Part shown: one piece after another, positions 36,750 through 47,287 of the stretch
How positions within the stretch are numbered: the stretch's first letter is position 1
Layout of the letters: each line of letters begins with the position of its first letter
Assembly (NCBI GenBank): GCA_948567375.1
Contig: OX419759.1
Location: 36,495,493-36,559,492 of the forward strand
Reading direction: 5' to 3'
DNA: 64,000 nucleotides
Origin: Lunularia cruciata
Lineage: Eukaryota; Streptophyta; Marchantiopsida; Lunulariales; Lunulariaceae
Translations under genes and position numbers: made by a program
Notes under the pieces: generated by a model
Told to the model about the DNA's origin: nothing
What the model saw: only the letters and a program-made list of their open reading frames with translations
Database searches by the model: none

Positions 36750-37300
36750 TCTCATTTCAAACCTTTTATGTTTCTCTTTTCTTTGTCTTTTTTTAGCAAT
36801 GATGACAACAAGACCATTCTTTAGTAAGACAGGAGAGTCCCTTCAAGAGTTTAGAATGTTCTTTCTGGTCTTGCTCGTATCGGCCATTGACCTTGTTTCA
36901 ATAAGGTAACATATGCTTTCTTATGGCTTTCTGCCATAGGTCGCTCATCTTAAAGGCAATATTCACCGTCTTCTGAGAGAGTTTAACTCTCTGAAGTTGA
37001 CTATATATAGAAAGTCAATGTGGAACTCAGCTTTGGGGAGCTGCTTCGCTGTCTCTTCAACTTAGGAAGGATGAAATATATTGGAGAAGCACCCAATGGG
37101 GATGGATGGATTAAAACTCATTGTCACATTACTTGAAGAGATTAGCGCCACCCGTGTCCGAGGGCTCCCATGTTCTCGTATATGCATTGTATCCACAAAC
37201 TTGTAAGTAATTAACCTTACGTTATTTATTATATTTTGTACATGTTAACCTATTGTTCTTAATAATATTTTTATTAAACAATATATACTAAATCATAAAA
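36750..37300. other. Intergenic, no gene
   Basis: Includes an imperfect stem around gagagagtttaactctctgaag (36975-36996) and a TATATATAG. The ORF 36568-36909 runs across the tail repeat and is not a gene. Confidence 0.3.
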
Positions 37301-37308
37301 AATGATAC

Positions 37309-37427
37309 GTAGATAGTTCTCGTACAGGCCTGATGTCTGTCAAGAATGTGTGTCAACAGTATCTTAGATAAAGGTATTTTTGACGCACTTTCATGGAGGA
37401 CATCAGACCTGCACAAGAACTATCTAC
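37309..37427 (-). ncRNA. Long hairpin, candidate small-RNA precursor
   Basis: Arms 37309-37336 and 37400-37427 pair over 28 positions with three differences. On the plus strand these would be C-A mismatches; on the minus strand all three become G-U pairs, so minus-strand RNA folds without a mismatch there. Pairing continues inward with bulges (gtgcgtcaa against ttgacacac) and outward through tcataaaaaatga and tcatttttatga. Total stem-loop is about 119 nt, or 150 with flanks, in the size range of plant miRNA precursors. It matches no miRNA I know. It may instead be a foldback transposon. Confidence 0.35.
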
Positions 37428-38589
37428 TTTTCATTTTTATGAATATATTTATCATGCATAATAATTTAATTAACATGTATAATAGATAAGGTAAAGTTAT
37501 ATTTTCATTCAGGTAATTTTAATCGGTTTGCAAGGCCATTGACAGTCATTTCATTCATGTAAATATAATTAAAGAGATAAACTGAAATAAGGAGAAATAA
37601 TTTTTTTTGCATCGAAGTTGAATACATAGATAACTACTCCCAGAGAACGCAGTATATCACGCAGAATAGTAAATTATCTTGCATGCATTATTTATTAGAT
37701 ATATCGTTATGTACACGAGAAGAGGGTTGAAATATTTTTGAGAGTTGTATATATACTATGCTAGAAATGAATTTTGAATATAATATAATATAATATAATG
37801 AATCAGATACTGAATATAATGTAATCAGTACCTATACTTACTAAATATTAAAATATAATTTAACATTTATTCAGAATTTCCGTAACTAAGAAGAGATATG
37901 TGAATTCTAAATAGCACCAAGAGATAGTAGCTAAATTGGGTTTATTTACTTCATGAGTAGAAAGTAATGTTCCTTAAAAAAGAGGAGGGCAGGAGAATTG
38001 AAATTTTCATATTTATAAAACCAAGATAATCTACATTTGAAATGATTATATTTTTTGGGATTGTAATATCTGGTTAAATATTTTGAGATTATATTTTATA
38101 TTTATAAATCTAAAAATTTTCAGCAGTTTTTGCTGCAAGTCTATCATGTTTTATATTCAACAGCAATTTACCTTCAAAGTGGTATGAGATATTTATGTAA
38201 TCTTATTCCAAGTCTGACACATTATCTAGCTTGCTCTCGTCGACTCAAAATTTTCAGTATTTATGTTTTATTATTTATTTTTTTGGAGGCTCTACTTCAT
38301 ATATATTTTGCTAAAAAAAAAGAGTTAAGTAATGAGTTATTAACAGTTCTCTTGTACATCTACATGGCATTCAATTTCTAGAGAAGTATCATTGATAAAA
38401 GCATAGTTTATAGATTTCCTTCCTAACTACTACTTAACAAAGGTGTTACGTGTTACATCTAAGTATTTCTTTAGTTATATCATAGAGCTTTTCTTGGTTT
38501 ATATTTAGAGTAATTTCACAGTATGACCTCGTTTTGGGCTGTATCTTACTATATATATTGTTTCTTGTTTAGGCATCTTTCACCATGTG

Positions 38590-39510
38590 ACCCTGTTTTA
38601 ACGAAATTCTGCTTGGTGAGAGAGCCACCCATGGACTTAGCCTTTGAAATTACACTCGGGTAAAATCTCTGCATCTAAAGTGGCGTACCAGTCTCATTTT
38701 GACATATTTCCCTTTCAGCCGGTCTGAAAGGGAAATATGTCAAAATGAGACACACCAACAAAATGGGGTCTGCACTATCCCATTTTGATATATTTCTCTT
38801 TCAGTCACAAACCTATGCACCACTAGACCTTAGAGATTAGCTACATTGACACAAACATTAGAGATTAATTACATTCGCACAAACGGAGAGTGTACAGAAC
38901 ATAGAACATGGTTCCAAGTTCAATCTAAGTAAACAAGAACTTAGAGATAAGCGAAAACACGTTTAGCTTGCAAAGGAAATAGATAGAAGAATCCAGTTCA
39001 CTGTGATTCCAATGTGTGTATTGATCAATAGCAAAAACTGAAATTTAGTTGTAGTTTTAGTTTAGGGTTTAGTTGGGGTTTTCATTCCTAAACCACATGA
39101 GTGGTTTAAGAGTTCAATTATGTTTTAATTACGCAATTATGTTCGATGATTAATCAATTGTGTTAGATAGAAAAACTAGGTTTGTTAGAGCGACCCATAA
39201 CCTTGAGGTTGGAGATAAGTTGACTGCTCTGTCTCGTACATGCTCAGCTCCTGATCGCCGCTACGCATAAAATCGTGCAATTGTGATTTTAATTATGCAC
39301 CATGTCAACAGGATCTAGCTCTTGAGCCACAGCTGAAAGAGATGAAAAAATATGTCAAAATGGGACCGGTGTGTCACATTTAGGTGCAAAGATCTCTACA
39401 CCGGAGCAATTTGACGAGCTACTCTCATTCAACAGTAACCTTTACGGGTAGATATTTTTGTGACTTTTGCAGACACTCAAGGGTAGAATTTCGTTGAAAT
39501 AGGATCATAT
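38590..39510. mobile_element. Foldback/MITE-like element with nested hairpins
   Basis: The outer ends are inverted copies: left 38590-38718 and right about 39334-39510 share ttaacgaaattct, tctttgca(c/t)ctaaa and cattttgacatattt on opposite strands. A perfect 28-bp inverted pair sits at the inner left (38691-38718 and 38724-38751, loop ccggt), and the same core recurs at 38778-38804 and inverted at 39333-39365. No transposase ORF is inside. This fits a non-autonomous DNA element with long terminal inverted repeats, partly duplicated on itself. Confidence 0.55.
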
Positions 39511-40089
39511 TATTATTATAAAATATGCATAAACAAGGTCAAATAAATAAATACCTCTCGAAAGAATAGTATATTGGAAAATTACTCTTATATGTATTAT
39601 TTTATTTTAAATTCTAAATTTTTATTATAGTTATTAGTTGACTTCTTAGATTTAAAAATCTTAGGGTTTAGTCCTTTTTCTCATCACACTAGTATATATA
39701 GTATAGGGAAATCATCTCATGACATCATTCTAATTGGAATTACCACTAATAGGTTACTTCCAAAGGAGGACTTGCACGAAATGATTTTGTCGAAACTTTG
39801 TTCAGTCCAAGTTAAGCCCCGGTATATAACGACATTGTATTTTTAGCGCTAACTTCAGGCAAGTGTTGTGAGTCAAGGGAGATTTATGAACACCGTATCC
39901 CGTGGATGCTACGACAGGTTGAAACTCATCTCATTGCCAAATTGTATTCTAAATTTAGTCTCATTTGAACGACTAGACTTAGTCTTTTCTTCTGATTTAG
40001 GATTCTTACCGCGTGAGCTTTGATTTTCTGTGAAGATAATGAGCTCGGGACTGCTTCACTGGTCTTGCTGAAGAAGTCAAGAACTGGCG
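39511..40089. other. Upstream region of the germin-like gene
   Basis: AT-rich at the left, becoming balanced from about 39720. An ORF at 40090-40317 (75 residues) just upstream of the germin gene has no recognisable domain and may be chance. No clear TATA box could be assigned. Confidence 0.3.
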
Positions 40090-40407
40090 ATGTCTGGTTA
40101 TCCTAGCGTAAGGGTTAAGCCGAGCGACCAAGCAATGATTCTCATTCCCGCGTTCGACCCATTTCATGAGCCAGGTTTAATGGAAATCCTGCTGCAATAT
40201 AAAGATCCCAAGATGTTCGTTTCTTTTAGTCATCTGAGTTCTTCGATTGAAGAAATACCCAGCACTCACATCTTTCGGATTCACTACTGTGCCTACGAAC
40301 CATTTAGATTTGATTGACCAACAACAGCTGATGCGAAGCTCGTTCTCAAGCTGTCAATAGTTTCCTTAATTTTGCAGTCCAGATTCGTCGTTTACATACC
40401 AGTCGCC

Positions 40408-41049
40408 ATGGGACGAACCAGTTTCCTTGCGATGGTGTTCCTCATAGGTCTTAGCATTAAGTCCACACAAGTTTTCGCCTCGGATCCTGAACTCACTACC
40501 GACTTTAAGGTACCAGAGGGATCGGACGCAACGTCTTTGGATGGGAGTTTCTTCACTTTCACAGGTTACAGAAACTTCACAGCGGATCCTGCAGACAGTC
40601 CCTTCGCTTCCGCTACAAGGGCAGATGGGGTTAACTTCCCTGCACTAGATGGACTCGGCATCGCGTCCACTCTGCTCGTGGCACCACCCGGTACTGTGAA
40701 TCCTCCTCACGTCCACCCGCGAGCATCGGAGCTTGTTTTCGTACTCGAGGGCATCATTGACATTGGGTTCGTAGATACCACAAACAAACTGAGGACTCAG
40801 ACCTTGAAGCAGGGAGATTTATTCATTGTTCCAAGAGGATTGGTCCACTTTCAGTACAACAATTATCAGGAAGTTGCAAAGACACTCAACTCCTTCAGCA
40901 GTTCAGGTCCCGGCCTTGTCAGACTTCCCATCACACTGTTCGGATCCGGCATCGCAGATGACGTTCTTCAGAAGTCCTTTGGGGTGGCAGCAGATATCAT
41001 AGATGCGCTCCAGAGCGCTCAAGCTGCTGGATCTCAACCAGGATACTAA
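40408..41049 (+). CDS. Germin-like protein (cupin), secreted
   Basis: Intronless, 213 residues from ATG at 40408 (context gccATGG) to TAA. Residues 1-24 form a signal peptide with likely cleavage after VFA. The cupin barrel carries the germin metal set: H101 and H103 in NPPHVHP, E108 in ASELVF, and H147 in PRGLVHFQY. Germins are apoplastic Mn-binding hexamers; some have oxalate oxidase or superoxide dismutase activity, which cannot be read from sequence alone. NFT at 56-58 is a possible glycosylation site. The length is slightly below the usual 210-230 range. The two N-terminal cysteines that form a disulfide in most seed-plant germins are absent, and the mature chain has no cysteine at all. 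The open frame extends upstream to 40372 but without an ATG before 40408. No lesion is seen. Confidence 0.93.
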   Translation: MGRTSFLAMVFLIGLSIKSTQVFASDPELTTDFKVPEGSDATSLDGSFFTFTGYRNFTADPADSPFASATRADGVNFPALDGLGIASTLLVAPPGTVNPPHVHPRASELVFVLEGIIDIGFVDTTNKLRTQTLKQGDLFIVPRGLVHFQYNNYQEVAKTLNSFSSSGPGLVRLPITLFGSGIADDVLQKSFGVAADIIDALQSAQAAGSQPGY

Positions 41050-43168
41050 TCGACCAGTGTCTGGGATTAGTGTTTAATACCATATGGGGCTTAGAAATAG
41101 CAAGAGCTTTCGTGAAATCCATTTGTTCTAGTTCTGTGAATTCATATTGCTCACATGTTTTCTTTCTCCGAGGATGAGGAGATGAAAGCAGAAGCCGTTC
41201 GAAGATCGGGAGACGCAGAACTCATTAAATGCGTATAGAGTGCAGTTGGAATGGCAATAAGACGAAGGTAAAACTTCTCTAAGGATACTTCAGCCCGATG
41301 ATCATCATGGGACGCACTCATGAAACTAAGTAGGCAGAAATGGGCCCGTCTGAGAGTGAGGACTCCGTTTCGGTGTGAAGAACCTCGGTTCAGGGAAATG
41401 GCCAATCTCCTAGTATAGTGTTGACCTATTACATGTGACCTACTACTGTAAACATGTGGGAGGAGTCCCACGTATGGAAATAGTGTCATTCTTATGTCCT
41501 ACGTTACGAAAAATAATCAATTGCCAAGCTGGATGGAAAATGAATCTCACTTGTACTCCATCCAGTTCTATTCACAACCTGCTGGCTACTTTTAAATTCT
41601 CAAGACAGGTGACCACGGACTCTTTCCGCTTCCTGATATAGACAATATTGCTTCATCGATCTTCTAACCTAATTCACGGGTACCCCTGTTATCTTCAGGC
41701 CCTTACTTCCTTACATTGCAAAGAAATCCACAGCTTCACTAGCTGCTTAAGGTATAGTAAGTCTTAAAGAGGTGCGGGTGCGTGAGTGCGCAGGAGCTAC
41801 ATTCCGACTCTTTACAGTATGTCGATCGGAATTTCAGTCCAAATATACTGAAACCGGCGTGCACCTAATCAAGGCACTCGCCTTAATACACTTGCAAGCA
41901 CAAAACTCATGGTGGAGTCGATCGTAGCCAACAATATGATGAGACAGGTAACGACAATTAAAGTGAGTACTGCCATCCTCCCCTGCAAGGTTCAACCAAT
42001 GTCCAGGGTCAGAGCACAACACCATAGAGGTGGTTCGAAGAACCGGCTTCCAGTGATAATGCGAATAAAAGACTTCATTATTCCTGTTCTAAACTCGAAT
42101 GTCGAGGTTAACATTCCAATGCTCGAGGCGACAACGGAACGAATTGAAACTTCGAACCGATAATCAGAACTCACCACTGTTTGAAACGAGGGCCATTCGA
42201 TGTGTTGCAGCTGACCTGGTTGCTCCAATAAAAACTGGAGTCCGGTCTTGGCGGACCTACAAAGACAAATGGCGGAAAAATGAAGAACTGTGCTTCAAAA
42301 TATTCTACACTTGAAGGCATGCATACGCAGCGAAACATACGGTCAAAAAGAGATCACGCCAACATGACGGCATCAGCGAAGAACCATAGCAGTACCCGAT
42401 TAGAGAATTGATGAAATATAACCACAAGGGAAACCTTTCAGTTTGCGGTGCGCTGGACTTTGGATGACTTTCTCTCCTTGATGTCACCCTTCTTCCGATC
42501 TGTCTGACCAAAAAGCACTGAGTGAGATACTGTCCGAATGTCAGGGGCATTGACTTCTCCCTATGCCATCTCCGCTTTTCTGATCTCATTGATAGCCAAT
42601 GGAATGAAAATTTCTGTTAGCTGCCCAATTTGTCTTTAGGAATGTAACAAAACCTTAACCACTGGTTAGATAGGATAGTTCTCGTAAACCCATGCGGAGC
42701 TCGCAATCCGTTCAATTTTGCACATTTTCAGATGTTTTCCCTCTTCTTGATCAACCACAAGAAGAACTTGAGGATGAGTTCATTGAACATGGAACAGTTT
42801 ATGTAGCATAATCATCTACACCCCGAAAGAGGAGACTTAAACTCAATTGGGGCTCTAGGACATGCTAGACCGGAGGCCTTCTTAAAAACATGTGGAAGAA
42901 TGCCAATTTCTCAGGTCCGGAGGGTAAACAAGAGTTTCTTTTCAAAGCGGAGGTAATGAAGGGATTCAGGTAGTAAAGTGTGAAGTTATGCAGGAGGGTG
43001 GAGGCCGTCAATAACCCAGACGACAAGTATTAAGTAGAGTCAGCAGAGTTTGGTATGTCTGCAGCAAGTTATTATCATAGGCCTGCAGAGACGATTTTCC
43101 GCACGCGAGTTTCAAAGCAACAAGCTTTTACTTTACAAGCTTCGATTACTTTACATTTCGTTTCCAGA
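41050..43168. other. Downstream of germin gene, unresolved
   Basis: Several overlapping ORFs on both strands (41151-41489 minus, 41909-42163 plus, 41992-42228 minus, 42305-42589 minus). One minus-strand frame near 41965-42010 reads a hydrophobic VLTLIVVTCLIILLATI, so a membrane-protein exon is possible, but no consistent model emerged. Confidence 0.25.
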
Positions 43169-43306
43169 TGGACGATTTGAACAAAGACAGCGCTGATGAA
43201 GTGGAATGCTACAATGAGAGATCAACCCAAGGAACCAAGAATGTACTCGCACGAGCTTCTGCCAGAATAATGTCTCGAAATATGGACACTCAGAAGATGG
43301 GCTAAA
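43169..43306 (+). CDS. Short ORF, possible first exon
   Basis: ATG at 43169 opens MDDLNKDSADEVECYNERST and runs 45 codons to TAA-like stop context at 43304-43306. Polar and acidic. It may be the 5' part of a gene continuing to 43895-44165, but no splice junction linking them was established. Confidence 0.2.
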
Positions 43307-43334
43307 CTATCACAGAAGACTTTAGGCCATCAGC

Positions 43335-43630
43335 AAACTAAACTTTGTCAGCAAAGTATTGTCTGTCCGCATCAAGTTGAATATCATTGGCCTAGGTTCC
43401 TTGCGGCACGAACTGGAGGACACAACAATCAGCTCGTACAGAGAGCTTAACAAGCGAATTGAAGTGGTATCAGGACTCAAAGTAGTCACTGCACATACTT
43501 CTATCCTATGGCAGAGGAAGCGAGAAGAGGCCATCAGACACAAAGTTTGTCAACAGAATTGGTTCTGTCCGCATCAAGTTGGATAATCATTGGCCTCGAT
43601 CTCTGCTCAAGGACACGGAGCTAGGGTAAG
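43335..43630. repeat. Pair of about 75-bp direct repeats
   Basis: caaa(c/g)tttgtca.ca..attg, ctgtccgcatcaagttg and atcattggcct appear at 43338-43395 and again at 43549-43600. The first copy is followed by an open frame with SSYRELNKRIEVVSGLK. The second ends near a donor-like AGG|GTAAGG at 43624-43633. Confidence 0.5.
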
Positions 43631-43894
43631 GTGACGACTAGGTTCATCTCTTTCCCATTCCGATAAATGCAAGACACAATTAAACTAAAAGTGAAAAATC
43701 GTTCAGTAAAGATGATGAGGAGCCCAAATCAGACATGACTCCCGCTTGGAAGAACCTAACGCTAAGGCAATTCCGCGAAACTTGAAGTCATGTGACGTGA
43801 ACTAAAGCAGCTGCAAGCCCTAACTGTAAAGCACCGGCACTGCGGAATCTTAATAATGCACATAAGAAGAAAATAAGCTCACCTCTGCTGCAAG

Positions 43895-44165
43895 TTTCCA
43901 CCAAGGAAGTCACTCCTCGTCCTGACTTTTCGTGAGGCATTGTATACTCTATTGAATCTCAAAGACGATGGAATACGCCTCGAGACTGAAGGTACTGCGG
44001 GAATCACGCTAACAGACAAACTCAAGCTTCTCATCGCACTGAATGCCGCCATCGACCGCGCGGAAATGAAGTGGACGCAGTGGGGAGAAAACTCCATCTC
44101 TCTTCCCCTGCAATATCGTCCCACTAACGCCTCAGGAGGTGAACTTCGGATATATGGATCAGCAG
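43895..44165 (+). CDS. Probable internal exon, unknown protein
   Basis: An acceptor-like ctctgctgcaag at 43883-43894 precedes an open frame of about 90 codons with no stop, ending at a donor-like GCAG|GTAACC at 44165/44166. It reads EALYTLLNLKDDGIRLETEG, then LTDKLKLLIALNAAIDRAEM and a Gly/Ser-rich end. Amphipathic helices are likely. No family recognised. Reading through the donor would continue to a stop at 44284. Confidence 0.4.
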
Positions 44166-44611
44166 GTAACCCTAATTTTTTTCCCTCGAAGAGGTATGGG
44201 GATGAGCCCAAGGCTGTGCTCGGGAAATCTTCTCGAGAACCTGTATTTACCGGGATAAGCCTCCCCACTTACCGGTCTTTCTGACGGGAAGCTTCCAGTA
44301 TTTCCCGGCCTGTTCTTGGAGAGCCACCTTCTTGTTATCCTAAAGGTATCTTTTCCATGCCGGAAGTCTGCCGAAATGCATTAAATATGTTATTATCCCG
44401 GCTCTTCGGACGCTAGACGGTAACTGAGAGTACGTTCCCCGCATGACCTAAAATCTAGTTGTGTCGTAGACCTCCCTACCAGTAGACCGGACCCATTCTT
44501 GTATTGGAAGGACTGAAGCTCTTGTGAGGTGCAGACTCTTGACAACATCATCTTCATCCCAAATCGTCATCCCTAGGTGGTGAATGTTCGGTTATAGTTT
44601 TGATGCGAAGA

Positions 44612-44706
44612 GGACGAAGGCGACCGCGTAGGAAAATCGAAGGATGGGAAGACCCCATCAAGCCGTACAAGGGCGAGACAAAAAAAAGGTAACATGGGGC
44701 TTTGAT
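44612..44706 (-). repeat. Retroelement tail repeat, copy R4
   Basis: On the minus strand: gccccatgttacc, tttgtctcgcccttgtacgg, cttgatggggtcttcccatc and cttcgattttcctacgcgg. Same family as R1-R3. tgatgcgaag occurs on both sides (44601-44610 and 44703-44712), a possible 10-bp target-site duplication. Confidence 0.75.
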
Positions 44707-44719
44707 GCGAAGCGCATAG

Positions 44720-47280
44720 GTGACAAATTGATCCCAACGAGGGAAAAATAGTACAATTACATTTGAAACCGAATTTTCTGTATTTTCTGCATTCTAGCCG
44801 CTCTTGCACAACTCATGCAAGTCAACAATGAGAACTAAATCCCTGAAACCAAAGAATTTATCATGTGATTTGCATATCGTGCGATTTGGATACCAATTTG
44901 GGTATCGTGTCGTCTTTTGCGTTGTAAAGTCAAAACGTTTTTAATCGAGTTACGTGGAGTGCTTGTCACGAAAATAAAAACTCATCAGTTCAGGAATTTC
45001 AATGATTATAGAAAAGACAGCGTGCAACTAACACATCTTGGAGGAAGTGACAGGTCAATCAGATCTCAATGAATCATCAAATTCCAAGAAACCATCTTTA
45101 AATTAATCTTGATTGATCCACGAAGGAAAGTAATGGTAATGGTATGCCATACACAATGGTGTCTCCAGATGACGAAGAAGCATTTAATCCCAGTCAACAT
45201 TTGTCAACTCCCATCAGACCGCTAAGTTAAGGACAGATGATGCATCGGAGAAGTGGGCGACTTTACAGTAGTTAGTTCAGTCAACTTTGCTGATACGTGA
45301 GCGCCAAGTCTTCATCGTGACAGCACTTTTCAGGAATAACAGGCCGCCTTATCTTTCGGGTTAAGTTGATCACTAAAGAAGAACGTTATGGCTTTGACAT
45401 TTGATTAACAGAATTTGCCTATTCTGCCCAACCTTTTGATCCATTTTATCCTGATCCCTAACTTCTTTTCCAGTTCCGAGACACCCCCTTGCAGATTGAG
45501 ATACAGCGCGTACTTAGAACAGAACTCGGGTCGACGAATCTGCCTATTCTTCCCATCCTTCTGATCGTTTGATCGTATTCCGTAACTTCCTATCCAGTTC
45601 CAAGACCATTAGGCACCCCTCGCAGATTGAGAGTACAGCGAGTACTTCGGTTACATTTAAGAGCGTCGCTAGTGTGAAGGTAGAATGCATCAGTCTTCAG
45701 ATCTGCGGTTATATTTCACCTTCATAAAGCTTGGATTCGCGCTTCCCACTGTCGCCCTCACGTTTTACTGCTTCGAATGTGGATGTGCAAAAATGCGGAA
45801 GTGCAATCTTTCACTCCGGGATATCAAAATCTCATGGATCACGCGCTATTTTTCTGAATCCATCTCTCCCTAGTCTAACAGTTTCTGCTCCGGATACCGG
45901 TAACCTGTCCCGGTGCACACCCTCGAGGAAATGTAGCATCGGATGCAAATTCTGTTACACTAAAGTCTTAAACAGTACGGCTGCTCGGTATATCAGCCTG
46001 CCTCTTTACTTGCAGAGGTCAGACATCCCTGCTTTGAGAACAAGCATTTAATATCTCATGTATTTCCACTTACATTTCTAAGTGGAGTTACACCGCTTGA
46101 AAGTTCCAACCTAAAGTACCTTCGTTTTGGAAACGCACGATGCTATACAAGCTCCTGGTATCTATTTGCTTAAGGTTGGTGGTCGCGTCGAGCAACGCAG
46201 ACCCACCTTGAATAAGATTCATCTGTCTGTAACTTATCTTTCTTAGATATAATCGAAATCCTTAGAGGTCAGCTTAACCGAAGTTGTTGGCCGAAGCAAC
46301 GAGATATTGACTGAGAACTTGGTGAAAATCTCGCTCAGAAGGCTGCCACTAGTCAAGATTCTGAATTGAAAGTGGTTTTAAGATGAGAAAAAATCAACTA
46401 CTAGCAGGGCTCAGAGAAGGCAAGAGTCCTTCCTAGAAAGAAACTCAATTATGCATGTATGTGACTTTCAATGAGAAGCATTAAGAAGGCGAGTAGTCGA
46501 GAGAAGCATGGAAAAAAATTAGATACAGAGCAAAAGATAAGTAACTTCATGAGAAATACGAACATGGCAATACTCAGCATTCCAAAGTCATAGTAGTGGT
46601 TAGACGATGGAAATGTACATCAATATCCCTTTCGTCCAAATCACGTTTGCAATTTGCCCAAGGAAGAGAGGAAGTAGAGCATCTGTTAAAACTGTTCGGA
46701 GAGCAACCTGAAATCATGAAGGAACGTAGCTTTTTAGTATAATAAAATATTACAACCAGAGAGAAAGTGAGGGTGGTCTCTCGCAGTGTTGCAACATGTG
46801 CGTTGGGACACCCAAGGATCCAGACCATCTACAATCTCTGGTAACCAAAATTTCGGTGTCAGCTCTCATTGAACTGACTCTATACATTGTCACCTCGATG
46901 AAATGTCTCGAGTCGAAGGAGCACAAGAGGACAACGTGCTGTTAGGAAACTCATGGATGAAAGATACTTCTATCTTTCTTGTTGATTCAGCCAGATAATC
47001 CAAAGTGGTTCCTGAAGAAGTTGCATCCACACTGAATAGCACCACCAGAGTTCAAACCTCTAAGTTAGACTAACAGACCAAATTCAGGAAGCGATTGAAG
47101 ATGAGTAAGTTAGTTCGACAGTCGCATTAAGTAGGTGGAGTCTCACATCGGTACTGGCCTGCAAAGAGAGGGGTGAAGCCTCTATGTGAAGCCGATGGAC
47201 CCCATGCAGTAAGTGATTGAAGACATGATCCTCTGGCTAAACCGGCTGCCGTATTGAAGTGCAGCAAACTGAATCCAAAT
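44720..47280. other. Intergenic/unresolved, with a tandem duplication
   Basis: A roughly 125-bp segment is duplicated at about 45411-45514 and 45537-45649 (tgcctattct, gatc, cagttcc, cagattgag, tacagcg in both). The ORF 45731-46051 has no ATG-supported domain. Near 47133 the motif gtctcacatcgg resembles the plant snRNA upstream element RTCCCACATCG with one change, but no snRNA follows. No supported gene. Confidence 0.3.
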
Positions 47281-47287
47281 CAGAAGA

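Noticed and set aside
36568-36909. 113-codon ORF
   Set aside because: It runs across the junction between the AT-rich block A2 and the tail repeat R1, so it is a chance frame.
43879-44268. 129-codon minus-strand ORF
   Set aside because: The plus strand has an open frame with acceptor and donor sites and more protein-like composition, so the minus frame is regarded as its shadow.
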